Shown one piece after another: positions 15,442-22,810 of a stretch of DNA of 35,017 nucleotides; position 1 is the stretch's first letter; the number at the start of each line of letters is the position of its first letter. The stretch is taken from contig JAPLOM010000049.1 of NCBI GenBank assembly GCA_026400755.1, forward strand, positions 1 through 35,017, in the 5' to 3' direction. Under the pieces are notes generated by a model. The model was not told where the DNA came from. It saw nothing but the letters and a program-made list of their open reading frames with translations, and searched no databases. Position numbers and translations under genes: made by a program. This DNA comes from Alphaproteobacteria bacterium (GTDB taxonomy: Bacteria; Pseudomonadota; Alphaproteobacteria; CADEGL01).

Positions 15442-17127
15442 ATGCCGGAGCAATCATCTCATTACGATTTCATCATTGTCGGCAGCGGTGCGGCCGGCTC
15501 GGTGTTGGCGCACAGATTGAGCGAGGACAGCGCGACCCGTGTCCTTCTTCTGGAGGCGGGGCCGGAGAATCGGGATTGGCGAATCCAAATGCCGACGGCG
15601 ATGGCCCATGCGATCACGGGGTCTCGCTTCAATTGGCAGTATGTGACCGAGCCGGAGCCCCATCTGGGTGGCCGCGTGATTGACCAGCCGCGCGGCCGAG
15701 TTCTCGGCGGCTCCACCTCGATCAACGGCATGATGTATGTGCGCGGTCACGCGCGCGACTATGACCGCTGGGGCCAGTCGGGCTGCCGCGGCTGGACCTA
15801 TTCCGACGTGCTTCCCTATTTCCGCCGCGCCGAGCGTCACGAGTTGGGCGGTGACGACTATCACGGTGGCGAAGGCCCGCTTGCCGTCGCCATGTCGAAA
15901 ATGACGAACCCGCTGTGCAAAGCCTTCGTCGAGGCCGGTGTTGAGGCTGGATATCCGCACAGCGAAGACGTCAACGGCATGCGGCAGGAGGGCTTCGGCC
16001 GGTCGGACCGCACGACCTCGCCCGACGGTCGCCGCGCCGATGTCGCGACGATGTACCTCGCCCCGATCCGACACCGCAAAAACCTCACCATCGCGACTGG
16101 CGCCTTCGCCACCCGCGTGATCATGGATGGGCGTCGGGCTGTGGGTGTCGCTTACGAACAGAATGGCGGCAAGCATCAAGCCACGGCCGCGCGCGAGATC
16201 ATCCTTTCCGGCGGTGCGATCAACTCGCCCCAGCTCCTAATGCTCTCCGGCATTGGCCCAGCTGACGAGCTGGCGCGCCACAGCATTTCATTGGTCCATA
16301 ATCTAAAGGGCGTCGGCCGCAATCTGCAGGATCATCCGGATATCCCCATCGTCCAGGCATGCCCAAAGCCCGTATCCCTGCATAGCGCGCTGTCGTTCTG
16401 GGGCAAGGCGCAGATCGGCCTGCGCTGGTTCCTGACGCACGGTGGAGTGGGCGCGAGCAATCAGTATGAAGCCGTCGCGTTCATCCGCAGCCGTGCGGGC
16501 CTCGAACACCCCGACCTCCAGCTCACGTTCCTGCCTGTCGGGCTGGGTGAGGTGAAGGGCGGGTCGCTGATGGATTCCAGCATCGGCCAGCATGCGTACA
16601 CCACGCATGTCGATCTGTTGCGTCCGACCAGCCGCGGGCGCCTGTCGCTGCGCAGCGCCGATCCGCACGACAAGCCGAAGCTGCTCGTCAATTTCCTCGC
16701 TACCCCAGAGGATGCGACGGCTCTCGTGGAATCGGTGAAGCTTGTGCGCGAGATTTATGCCCAGCCGGCGCTTGCGTCCTACAGAGGCGGGGAGCTTAAG
16801 CCCGGCGCGTCGGTCAAGACCGACGCCCAGATCGACACTTGGGTGCGCGCTAATGTGGGGTCGTCGAAGCATCCGGTCAGCACCTGCCGCATGGGTCCGG
16901 TCACGGACTCGATGGCCGTCGTCGATCCGGAACTGCGCGTGATCGGCATCGAACACCTGCGTGTGGTCGATGCTTCGGTGATGCCGGACTTGGTCAGCGG
17001 CAACACCAATGCGCCCACCATCATGATCGGTGAGAAAGCATCCGACATGATTCTCGGACAGGCGCCGTTGCCGCGCGACGATGCGCCGGTTTGGATCAAC
17101 CCGGCTTGGGCGACGGCGCAGCGTTAG
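15442..17127 (+). CDS. GMC-family FAD oxidoreductase (choline/alcohol dehydrogenase-like)
   Basis: A 561-residue flavoenzyme. The FAD-binding site appears as DFIIVGSGAAGSVLAHRLSE (Gly14, Gly16, Gly19), followed by LLLEAGP; the first GMC signature is RGRVLGGSTSINGMMYVRG, the second is SGGAINSPQLLMLSGIGP. The C-terminal catalytic pair is His477 in SSKHPVSTCRMG and an asparagine in SGNTNAPTIMIGEKASDMI. Members oxidise choline, other alcohols or sugars; BetA is the closest named relative by motif wording, but no betaine-aldehyde dehydrogenase gene is adjacent, so the substrate is open. The ATG at 15442-15444 follows a G-rich element and begins two residues before the conserved region of relatives; an in-frame ATG 72 bases upstream seems too early. 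The 3' end faces the 2OG oxygenase gene 17 bases away. Confidence 0.92.
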   Translation: MPEQSSHYDFIIVGSGAAGSVLAHRLSEDSATRVLLLEAGPENRDWRIQMPTAMAHAITGSRFNWQYVTEPEPHLGGRVIDQPRGRVLGGSTSINGMMYVRGHARDYDRWGQSGCRGWTYSDVLPYFRRAERHELGGDDYHGGEGPLAVAMSKMTNPLCKAFVEAGVEAGYPHSEDVNGMRQEGFGRSDRTTSPDGRRADVATMYLAPIRHRKNLTIATGAFATRVIMDGRRAVGVAYEQNGGKHQATAAREIILSGGAINSPQLLMLSGIGPADELARHSISLVHNLKGVGRNLQDHPDIPIVQACPKPVSLHSALSFWGKAQIGLRWFLTHGGVGASNQYEAVAFIRSRAGLEHPDLQLTFLPVGLGEVKGGSLMDSSIGQHAYTTHVDLLRPTSRGRLSLRSADPHDKPKLLVNFLATPEDATALVESVKLVREIYAQPALASYRGGELKPGASVKTDAQIDTWVRANVGSSKHPVSTCRMGPVTDSMAVVDPELRVIGIEHLRVVDASVMPDLVSGNTNAPTIMIGEKASDMILGQAPLPRDDAPVWINPAWATAQR

Positions 17128-17144
17128 TTTCGGCCGCTACCCGC

Positions 17145-17897
17145 TTACTTCGCGTCGTGGAAGATGATGCCGAGCGTCTGGCGGTGGCCGGAACGCAGTC
17201 GGCTCACGCCGTGGCGCATGGTCGCGCGATAAAACCCGCGCGACCCGCGAATAGGGCGATGGCGAACGGGGAAGATTACTGCATCGCCCTGGCTCAGCGG
17301 CACGACCTCAACGCGGGACTGCATGCGCGGGCGTTGTTCTGTCAAAACGAACTCGCCGCCCGTGAAGTCCGTTTCGGGCGCGGACAGCAGGATGGCGACT
17401 TGCAGCGGAAAGACATACTCGCCGTAGAGGTCCTGGTGCAAATGGTTGTAGTCGCCTGTCTCGTAGCGCAGCAGAAGGGGCGTCGGCTTGGTCTGGCCCG
17501 CGGCGCGGCAGAGGCGCAGATAGGTCGGGTGGTCAGTCGGATAACGGATGTCGGATCCCATCGCCTCGTTCCAGCGGTTGACCAGGCCAGCCAGCTTTGG
17601 ATAGAGGGCAGCGCGCAGCTCGGCGACGACGGCGGGGAGGGGATAGGCGAAGTACCGATATTCGCCTCGCCCATACCCGTGGCGCGCCATCACCACACGG
17701 CTGCGGAAAAGCGCATCGTCCGTGTAGAGGGCGGCAAGCGCCTGGCATTCCTCGGGCGCGAGAAGCGCGCGCACCCTGACGTGGCCGTCCGCGTCGAGGG
17801 CGGCCGTGATGTGTCCCCAGTCGAGCGCCGCGACCCGGTCCCCGGCGCCGCAGCTCGCCAGGCCAGCGCGCCGGGGACAAGGGGCGGTGTCCATCAT
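17145..17897 (-). CDS. 2OG-Fe(II) oxygenase, partner of Ogt
   Basis: A 250-residue dioxygenase of the prolyl-hydroxylase-like type. The iron ligands are visible as HLHQD (His154, Asp156) and MRHGVSRL (His229), with Arg239 in GHRQTLGIIFHD placed to bind 2-oxoglutarate. The core strands read LLLRYETGDYN, FPLQVAILLS and GGEFVLTEQ. The reading frame starts at ATG 17895-17897, overlapping the ogt stop by four bases, so the two proteins are translationally coupled. This family (COG3826, from memory) often lies beside Ada/Ogt genes, which suggests a role in alkylation damage, perhaps analogous to AlkB, although the sequence is not AlkB-like overall. The N-terminal 40 residues are not recognisable. 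The substrate is unknown. Confidence 0.85.
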   Translation of the reverse strand: MMDTAPCPRRAGLASCGAGDRVAALDWGHITAALDADGHVRVRALLAPEECQALAALYTDDALFRSRVVMARHGYGRGEYRYFAYPLPAVVAELRAALYPKLAGLVNRWNEAMGSDIRYPTDHPTYLRLCRAAGQTKPTPLLLRYETGDYNHLHQDLYGEYVFPLQVAILLSAPETDFTGGEFVLTEQRPRMQSRVEVVPLSQGDAVIFPVRHRPIRGSRGFYRATMRHGVSRLRSGHRQTLGIIFHDAK

Positions 17898-18424
17898 GCC
17901 GCCTCTCGTGCGAGGAGCGCGCGCTTGCGCGCCACACCCCAGCGATAACCGGAGATGGAGCCATCGGCCTTCACGACCCGATGGCAGGGAATGGCTACCG
18001 CGATCGCATTCGCCGCGCAGGCCTCGGCGACCTCCTTCGCGCCGCTTGGCTGACCGATACGCTTGGCGATCTCGCCATAGCTGACCGTGGCGCCGGTCGG
18101 CACGTCCCGGAGGGCCTTCCACACACACTGCTGGAACGGTGTACCCCGGGGGTCGAGAGACAGATTCAGCCCCTGGGTCGGCTTCTCGATGAAACCGGCG
18201 ATTTGGGCGAGCACCTGGCTGGCTTCATGGCCGCCTTCGATTAGGTTGGCATGCGGAAAACGGTCGCGAAGATCGCGAACGAGCTGATTCGATTCGTCAC
18301 CGAACAGGACCGCACAGAGGCCGTCATTGCTCATGGCGGCCAGAATCAGGCCCAGCGAGCAAGGGCCCGTAGCAAAGCGGATCGTCTCGCCGTCGACGTT
18401 GGCCGGAATGGTTGCGTTCGTCAT
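17894..18424 (-). CDS. ogt: Methylated-DNA--protein-cysteine S-methyltransferase
   Basis: A 176-residue suicide repair protein that takes a methyl group from O6-methylguanine onto its own cysteine. The active site is AIPCHRVVKADGSISGY with Cys147, and the DNA-binding helix-turn-helix region is SYGEIAKRIGQPSGAKEV. The N-terminal half (IRFATGPCSLG, FGDESNQLVRDLRDRFP) resembles the C-terminal portion of Ada rather than classical short Ogt, but the Ada regulatory domain with its methyl-phosphotriester cysteine is absent, so it probably repairs without acting as an activator. ATG 18422-18424 follows AAAGGAGAG at good spacing; that element lies in one arm of a large hairpin (18433-18470). The downstream 2OG oxygenase overlaps by four bases. 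Confidence 0.93.
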   Translation of the reverse strand: MTNATIPANVDGETIRFATGPCSLGLILAAMSNDGLCAVLFGDESNQLVRDLRDRFPHANLIEGGHEASQVLAQIAGFIEKPTQGLNLSLDPRGTPFQQCVWKALRDVPTGATVSYGEIAKRIGQPSGAKEVAEACAANAIAVAIPCHRVVKADGSISGYRWGVARKRALLAREAA

Positions 18425-18432
18425 GACACTCT

Positions 18433-18470
18433 CCTTTCTCTTCCCCCTCTATGTAGGGAATGGAGAAAGG
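18433..18470 (-). promoter_or_regulatory. Leader hairpin overlapping the ogt ribosome binding site
   Basis: Read as mRNA (minus strand), CCTTTCTC, then CA, then TTCCC, pairs with GGGAA and GAGAAAGG across a 10-base loop: a 13-bp stem with one 2-base bulge. The 3' arm contains the AAAGG of the ogt ribosome binding site. There is no U run after it, so it is not a terminator. It could lower ogt translation until melted or bound. Confidence 0.55.
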
Positions 18471-18506
18471 GTCGGCACTCCGGTTCTTGCGCCCGAATAC
18501 GCCAAT

Positions 18507-19172
18507 TCACCGCGGAAACAAGGCGATGCAGGCAAGCGCGGCGGCCGGCACGATGGTCATCACCCATGCCTCGGGCGAGCCCATCGTCCATAGGGTCACG
18601 GCGCTGACCGCGCACCAGACCAGCGGCAGGGGCATCAGCAGCAGGGCCGCGCGGCCGCGTACCGACAGCAGAAGTGCGCCGAGGGTGGCCACGGCGGTCG
18701 GATCGGGCGCAAGGGCAAATATCTCCGTCTCCGTCCAGGGTCGATCGAACAGAAGCGGCCCGATCAAAGGCTGGATGGCGAGGGCGAAGATGAACAGCGC
18801 GAGGCCGAAGCGGTTCCTCGTGTCCGACGATGGGCTGAGATGAACACGTCGGCGCAGCGAAACCGCGATCAGAAGCACGGCCTGCAGGACAAAGCCTATG
18901 GCGAAATATTTGGCCGCCCAGTTGATCGTGTCGTAGCGGGTCAGGAGATAGGCCCAGGCAACCCACAGCCAGCAGGCGGCCAGGAGCGCTGGAACGGCGC
19001 GGCTGCGTTTTGCGTCGCGGCGCAAGAGAAGCGCGAAGATCACGATGCCCGCGGCCAGGGCCAGGAACTGGCCGGGCCAGATCGCTTCGTTATAAAGCTC
19101 GAACAGCCGGTAATAGGTGCGCGGCGCGAATAGCAGGAAGTCCGACGCCGAATAGGTCAGCCAATCCGCCAT
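18507..19172 (-). CDS. Small integral membrane protein (DUF6064-like)
   Basis: A 221-residue protein with about six hydrophobic segments. It opens MADWLTYSASDFLLFAPRTYY, then RLFELYNEAIWPGQ, an N-terminal pattern I associate with DUF6064, a family without known function; this assignment is from memory and moderate in confidence. A basic cytoplasmic loop (RRDAKRSRA) follows the second helix. The ATG (19170-19172) overlaps the last base of the upstream aldo/keto reductase stop (TGATG), so the two are co-translated. An 82-base gap with a hairpin leads to ogt. No catalytic motif is visible. Confidence 0.75.
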   Translation of the reverse strand: MADWLTYSASDFLLFAPRTYYRLFELYNEAIWPGQFLALAAGIVIFALLLRRDAKRSRAVPALLAACWLWVAWAYLLTRYDTINWAAKYFAIGFVLQAVLLIAVSLRRRVHLSPSSDTRNRFGLALFIFALAIQPLIGPLLFDRPWTETEIFALAPDPTAVATLGALLLSVRGRAALLLMPLPLVWCAVSAVTLWTMGSPEAWVMTIVPAAALACIALFPR

Positions 19173-20095
19173 CACAGGCTTTTGACGTAGTCGATCATGC
19201 GCGCGCGCATGGCGGTGTCGGGTATAGGCCCGGTGGCCGCCGCCATGTTCTCTTCCACATGGTCGACGCGGCTGGTGGCTGGAATGGCGCAGGTCACGGC
19301 CGAGTGCGAGACCGCGAACTTGAGCAGGAACTGCGCCCAATTGGCGCAGCCGATCTCGCCGGCCCAAGGGGGAAGGGGTTTCTTCTCGAGTTGGGCAATC
19401 AGCGCGCCGCGGCGGAACGGGCGATTGACGATCACGGCCATGCCGCGCTCGGCGGCCAGCGGCAGGATGCGCTCCTCCACCTCGCGGTCTCGGATGTTGT
19501 AGGTGACCTGCACGAAATCGAGTTTCCGCGCGCGCATCACTTTTTCGAATTCGTCGTGGCGGCGCCCTTCCGAGGTGGTAATGCCGACATAGCGCAGGCG
19601 CCCCTCAGATTTCAGCGCGGCCAGCGTCTCGAGATGGGCCTCCCAGGACAGGAGATTGTGGGCCTGCTCCAGGTCGAATTTGGAAATGCCCCACAAGCGC
19701 TCGGACGTGGCGATCTGCTCGACCCCCTCGCCGCGCGACGAGGTCCACACCTTGGTCGCCGAGAAGAGCTGCTTCGGCATGCCGAGCTTCTTGAGCCCGT
19801 AGCCGATCACCTCTTCCGACGAGCCGTACATGGGTGAGGAATCGATCATCCGGCCGCCCGCGCGGAAGAAGGCGCGCATCACCTCCGCGCGCGCGTCGCG
19901 CGCGGCCGTATCGTTGCCGACATTGAAGGTGATCCAGGTGCCCAGGCCCACGACGGGCAGGGCTTCGCCGCTCGAAGGGATCGGCTTGGTGACCAAAGGC
20001 GCTGTTTGTGCCGCGGTCCATCGCGGCAAAGCCAGTGCCGCGCCGCCCGCAGCCAGGGCGCGGAGGAAAGCGCGGCGTCCGGGAGGCCGCGCCAT
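19172..20095 (-). CDS. Tat-exported aldo/keto reductase
   Basis: A 307-residue protein whose N terminus, GRRAFLRALAAGGAALALP, is a twin-arginine signal ending near WTAAQ, so a folded, cofactor-loaded enzyme is expected in the periplasm. The mature part has the aldo/keto reductase barrel: IDSSPMYGSSEEVIGYGL gives the catalytic Asp and Tyr, FSATKVW the Lys, and EQAHNLLSW a histidine in the expected place. The C-terminal NAD(P)H site (CAIPATSRVDHVEENM) is present. Export of an NADPH enzyme is odd, since free NADPH is not expected outside the cytoplasm; cofactor may be carried with the folded protein. It starts three bases after the pirin stop and overlaps the membrane-protein gene by one base. 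Substrate unknown. Confidence 0.87.
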   Translation of the reverse strand: MARPPGRRAFLRALAAGGAALALPRWTAAQTAPLVTKPIPSSGEALPVVGLGTWITFNVGNDTAARDARAEVMRAFFRAGGRMIDSSPMYGSSEEVIGYGLKKLGMPKQLFSATKVWTSSRGEGVEQIATSERLWGISKFDLEQAHNLLSWEAHLETLAALKSEGRLRYVGITTSEGRRHDEFEKVMRARKLDFVQVTYNIRDREVEERILPLAAERGMAVIVNRPFRRGALIAQLEKKPLPPWAGEIGCANWAQFLLKFAVSHSAVTCAIPATSRVDHVEENMAAATGPIPDTAMRARMIDYVKSL

Positions 20096-20098
20096 CGC

Positions 20099-20992
20099 TC
20101 AGGGACCTTCGGGCAGGGGGATGAACTCGTGCTCGCCTGGCACCGAAACGCCAAAGCGGTCGCGTTTCCAATCCGCCTTGGCTTGCTCGATGCGCTCCTT
20201 GCTCGAGGAGACGAAGTTCCACCAGATGTGGCGCGGGCCGTCCATGGGCTCGCCGCCCAGGATGACCAGCTTGGCGCCCTGGGGTGCGGTCATGACGATC
20301 TCGCGCTTGGGCGCGAAGACCAGCAGGCGGCCTGGCTCGAACGCCGTGCCGTCGATCTCGACTGAACCCTCCAACAGATAGGCTGCGCGTTCCTCATGCG
20401 CGGCGTCGAGGGCCATGCGCGCGCCGGGCGCCAAGGTCACGTCCGCATAGAACAGGTCGGAGAGGGCTTCCACGGGCGAAGTCTGGCCGAATGCCGAGCC
20501 CGCGATGATGCGGGCGCGCAGGCCGCCATCCTCCACGGTGGGCAGACTGGCCACGTCGTGATGGGCGAAGCGCGGCGCGGTTTCCTCGTGCTTTTTCGGC
20601 AGGGCGACCCAGAGCTGCAGCCCATAGGCGTCATGCGCGGCGCGGCGCAGTTCCGGATCGCTGCGCTCGGAATGGACGATGCCGGAACCGGCCGCCATCC
20701 AGTTCAGATCGCCGGGCACGATGGGTTGGATGCTGCCCACGCTGTCGCGGTGGATAATCGTACCGCGGAACAGGTAGGTGACCGTCGCCAACCCGATATG
20801 GGGATGGGCGCGCACGTCGATGCCCTTGCCGGCCGCGAACGTGGCTGGGCCCATCTGGTCCAGGAAGATGAAGGGACCGACCATCCGCCGCTCGATGGAA
20901 GGCAACACACGCCGCACCTCGAAGCCGCCCAGGTCGCGTGCGCGTGGCACCACGATGGTTTCGACGGGATCGTTGGAAGATAGGTCGCTCAT
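20099..20992 (-). CDS. Pirin-family bicupin protein
   Basis: A 297-residue two-cupin protein. The N-terminal cupin has the pirin metal ligands with the family spacing: His63 and His65 in [10 protein letters not shown], and His107 and Glu109 in SGIVHSERS. The LDQMGP and [11 protein letters not shown] stretches are characteristic. Bacterial pirins include quercetin 2,3-dioxygenases (YhhW) and redox-responsive regulators of pyruvate metabolism, so function cannot be fixed. ATG 20990-20992 follows a strong GGAGG six bases upstream. It is the first gene of a minus-strand run (pirin, aldo/keto reductase, membrane protein, ogt, 2OG oxygenase), divergent from the marR-emrAB operon, with which it shares a 173-base intergenic region. 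Confidence 0.9.
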   Translation of the reverse strand: MSDLSSNDPVETIVVPRARDLGGFEVRRVLPSIERRMVGPFIFLDQMGPATFAAGKGIDVRAHPHIGLATVTYLFRGTIIHRDSVGSIQPIVPGDLNWMAAGSGIVHSERSDPELRRAAHDAYGLQLWVALPKKHEETAPRFAHHDVASLPTVEDGGLRARIIAGSAFGQTSPVEALSDLFYADVTLAPGARMALDAAHEERAAYLLEGSVEIDGTAFEPGRLLVFAPKREIVMTAPQGAKLVILGGEPMDGPRHIWWNFVSSSKERIEQAKADWKRDRFGVSVPGEHEFIPLPEGP

Positions 20993-21100
20993 GGGGCCTC
21001 CGTGATCCTGAGATTAGGGCGGACGGTGGCCAAAGTCCTGTCTGGGAAGGGCTTCTTCCCTCGACCGCGACACATGCGATTCCGCGGGGGCTCCCCCTCA

Positions 21101-21137
21101 TTAATAACATATCTTATTATATTATATCTTATTATTA
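21101..21137 (+). promoter_or_regulatory. AT-rich repeat/operator region upstream of marR
   Basis: An abrupt 37-base AT-rich tract in GC-rich DNA. ATATCTTATTAT occurs twice (21109-21120 and 21124-21135, period 15). The first copy lies in a palindrome, TAATAA-CATATC-TTATTA (21102-21119), of the size MarR dimers bind. Likely promoter and self-regulatory site for marR-emrAB, and perhaps for the divergent pirin operon. Confidence 0.5.
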
Positions 21138-21165
21138 GCTAGACGGCGTTTATCAGGTGCACGCC

Positions 21166-21690
21166 ATGGACCGTTCCCGCACGCTGGGTTTTCTCATCAA
21201 CGACGTCGGCCGGCTTTTCCGCCTGCGCTTTGATCGCCGCGCCAAGGCACTGGGCTTGAAGCTGATCGAGTGCAAGACGTTGGGCTACCTTCTGCGCAAC
21301 GAGGGCATCAACCAGGTCCGCCTGGCCGAGCTGCTCGAAATCGAGCCCATGACGCTCGTCCATTTGCTCGACCGCATGGAGAAAGCGGGCTGGGTCGAAC
21401 GCCGGCCTGACCCCAGAGACCGTCGCGCACGCACGTTGTTTCTCGGTGCCAAAGCCAAGCCTGTCTTCGCCGTCATCTGGCGGATGGCCGATGAGACGCG
21501 CAACGAGGCGCTGACCGGACTGTCCGAGGGCGAGCGCGAGGCGTTTGTCGTCTCACTCGAGCGCATCCGCTCCAATCTTCTCGGATTCGAAACCGTCACG
21601 CCGCGTGCGCGCGCGCGGCGTCCGACCTTACCCGTCGCGCAAGCGACGCGGGTCACCAAACCCAAGGCCGCGAAAAGGGCCGCGTCATGA
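21166..21690 (+). CDS. MarR-family transcriptional regulator of emrAB
   Basis: A 174-residue winged-helix regulator. The recognition region reads NQVRLAELLEIEPMTLVHLLDRMEKAG, followed by the wing WVERRPDPRDRRART, whose DxRxxR motif is the MarR hallmark. A C-terminal tail rich in lysine, arginine and alanine is longer than usual. The ATG at 21166-21168 was chosen over a GTG nine bases upstream. Its stop overlaps the emrA start (ATGA), so regulator and pump are one operon, as in E. coli mprA-emrA-emrB. It probably represses the operon until a lipophilic drug is bound; the repeats just upstream are the likely operator. Confidence 0.9.
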   Translation: MDRSRTLGFLINDVGRLFRLRFDRRAKALGLKLIECKTLGYLLRNEGINQVRLAELLEIEPMTLVHLLDRMEKAGWVERRPDPRDRRARTLFLGAKAKPVFAVIWRMADETRNEALTGLSEGEREAFVVSLERIRSNLLGFETVTPRARARRPTLPVAQATRVTKPKAAKRAAS

Positions 21691-22810
21691 GCATGCCCGC
21701 CGAAAGCAAGACGTCGTCCGAACGGCCCAGCGCCACTGTCAGCGTGTTGCCCGCGCGCGGCGCGCGCCCGTTGCGGCAGCGTTTGCGTCTGCCGCTGATG
21801 GTGGCGGGACCACTCGTGGTTCTTCTCCTTGGTGGTTACTACTACGTCACCGGCGGGCGCTTTGTGTCGACCGATGACGCCTATACCCAGTCCGCGCGCA
21901 CGACAATCAGCGCCAATGTGGGCGGCGAGGTGGCCGAGATCGACGTTCAGGACAATCAGAAAGTCGCCAAGGGCGACGTGCTGTTCCGCCTCGACGCCCG
22001 GCCCTACCAGATCACGCTGGACGAGGCGCAGGCCCAGCTCGCGGCGGCCAAGCTCCAGGTCGAGGCATTGAAGGCGACCTACCGGCAAAAGCAGGCCGAC
22101 CTCAAGGCCGCACAGGATACGGCTGCCTTTCAGCAGCGAGAATACGATCGGCGCAAGACGCTGGCCGAGAACGGCGTCTATCCCAAAGCTCAACTCGACC
22201 AGGCGCTGCACGTGGCCGAAAACGCGCGCCAGCAGGTGATCTCAACCCAGCAGCAGATGGCCAACATCCTGGCGTCGTTGGGCGGCGCCGTAGACATGCC
22301 GGTGGAAAAGCATCCGTCGATCCGCCAGGCCCAGGCCCAGGCCCAGGCCCTGGTCGATCGCGCCGCCCTCAATCTTTCCTACGCCACCGTCCGCGCTCCG
22401 GACAAAGGCGTGGTCACCAAGGTCGAGCAGTTGCAGGTGGGCGACCACATCAACGCCGCTACGCCGTTGTTCTCGCTGGTTTCGACCGACGATCTGTGGA
22501 TCGAAGCCAACTTCAAGAGACCGCCACCATCGACATCGACACCTATCCCGACCACACCTTCACGGCCGAGGTGGTGAGCGTCAGCCCGGGTACGGGTTCG
22601 GTCTTCTCGCTGTTGCCGGCGGAGAACGCGACGGGCAACTGGGTGAAGGTGGTCCAGCGCCTGCCTGTGCGGCTCGCGATCAAGGACGCGGACCCGCAAA
22701 GCCCGCTCCACGCGGGACTCAGCGCGACCGTCGAGGTCGATACCCATTACGAGCATCCGCTCCTGAAGTTCTTCCACGCGGCCTTTGCCTCGACCGGAAG
22801 CCGGAAGTGA
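21687..22810 (+). pseudogene. emrA: emrA (HlyD-family adaptor), frameshifted with internal deletion
   Basis: EmrA is the periplasmic adaptor linking EmrB to an outer-membrane channel. The first frame gives a membrane anchor (about residues 37-54), the beta-barrel start STDDAYTQSARTTISANVGGEV, the lipoyl half-motif VAKGDVLFRLDARPY, a long alpha-hairpin and LSYATVRAPDKGVV, up to DDLWIEANFK. The frame then breaks near 22519: the continuation ETATIDIDTYPDHTFTAEVVS is in another frame and runs to the proper C terminus at TGA 22808-22810. Relatives have about ten more residues here (of the form ETxLxxxxxGQ), so a short deletion of 3n+1 bases is inferred (span 1124 bases). In the first frame translation stops at 22577 after about 20 wrong residues. 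The adaptor is thus probably non-functional unless this is an assembly fault. Confidence 0.88.
22326..22349 (+). repeat. CAGGCC hexamer repeat, four copies
   Basis: Four perfect CAGGCC units inside emrA encode alternating Gln-Ala in the alpha-hairpin. Because the unit is six bases, gain or loss keeps the frame and would only change hairpin length. Confidence 0.7.

Noticed and set aside
21109-21135. Two spaced direct repeats as a possible CRISPR start
   Set aside because: Only two 12-base copies with a 3-base gap; no array structure and no cas genes.
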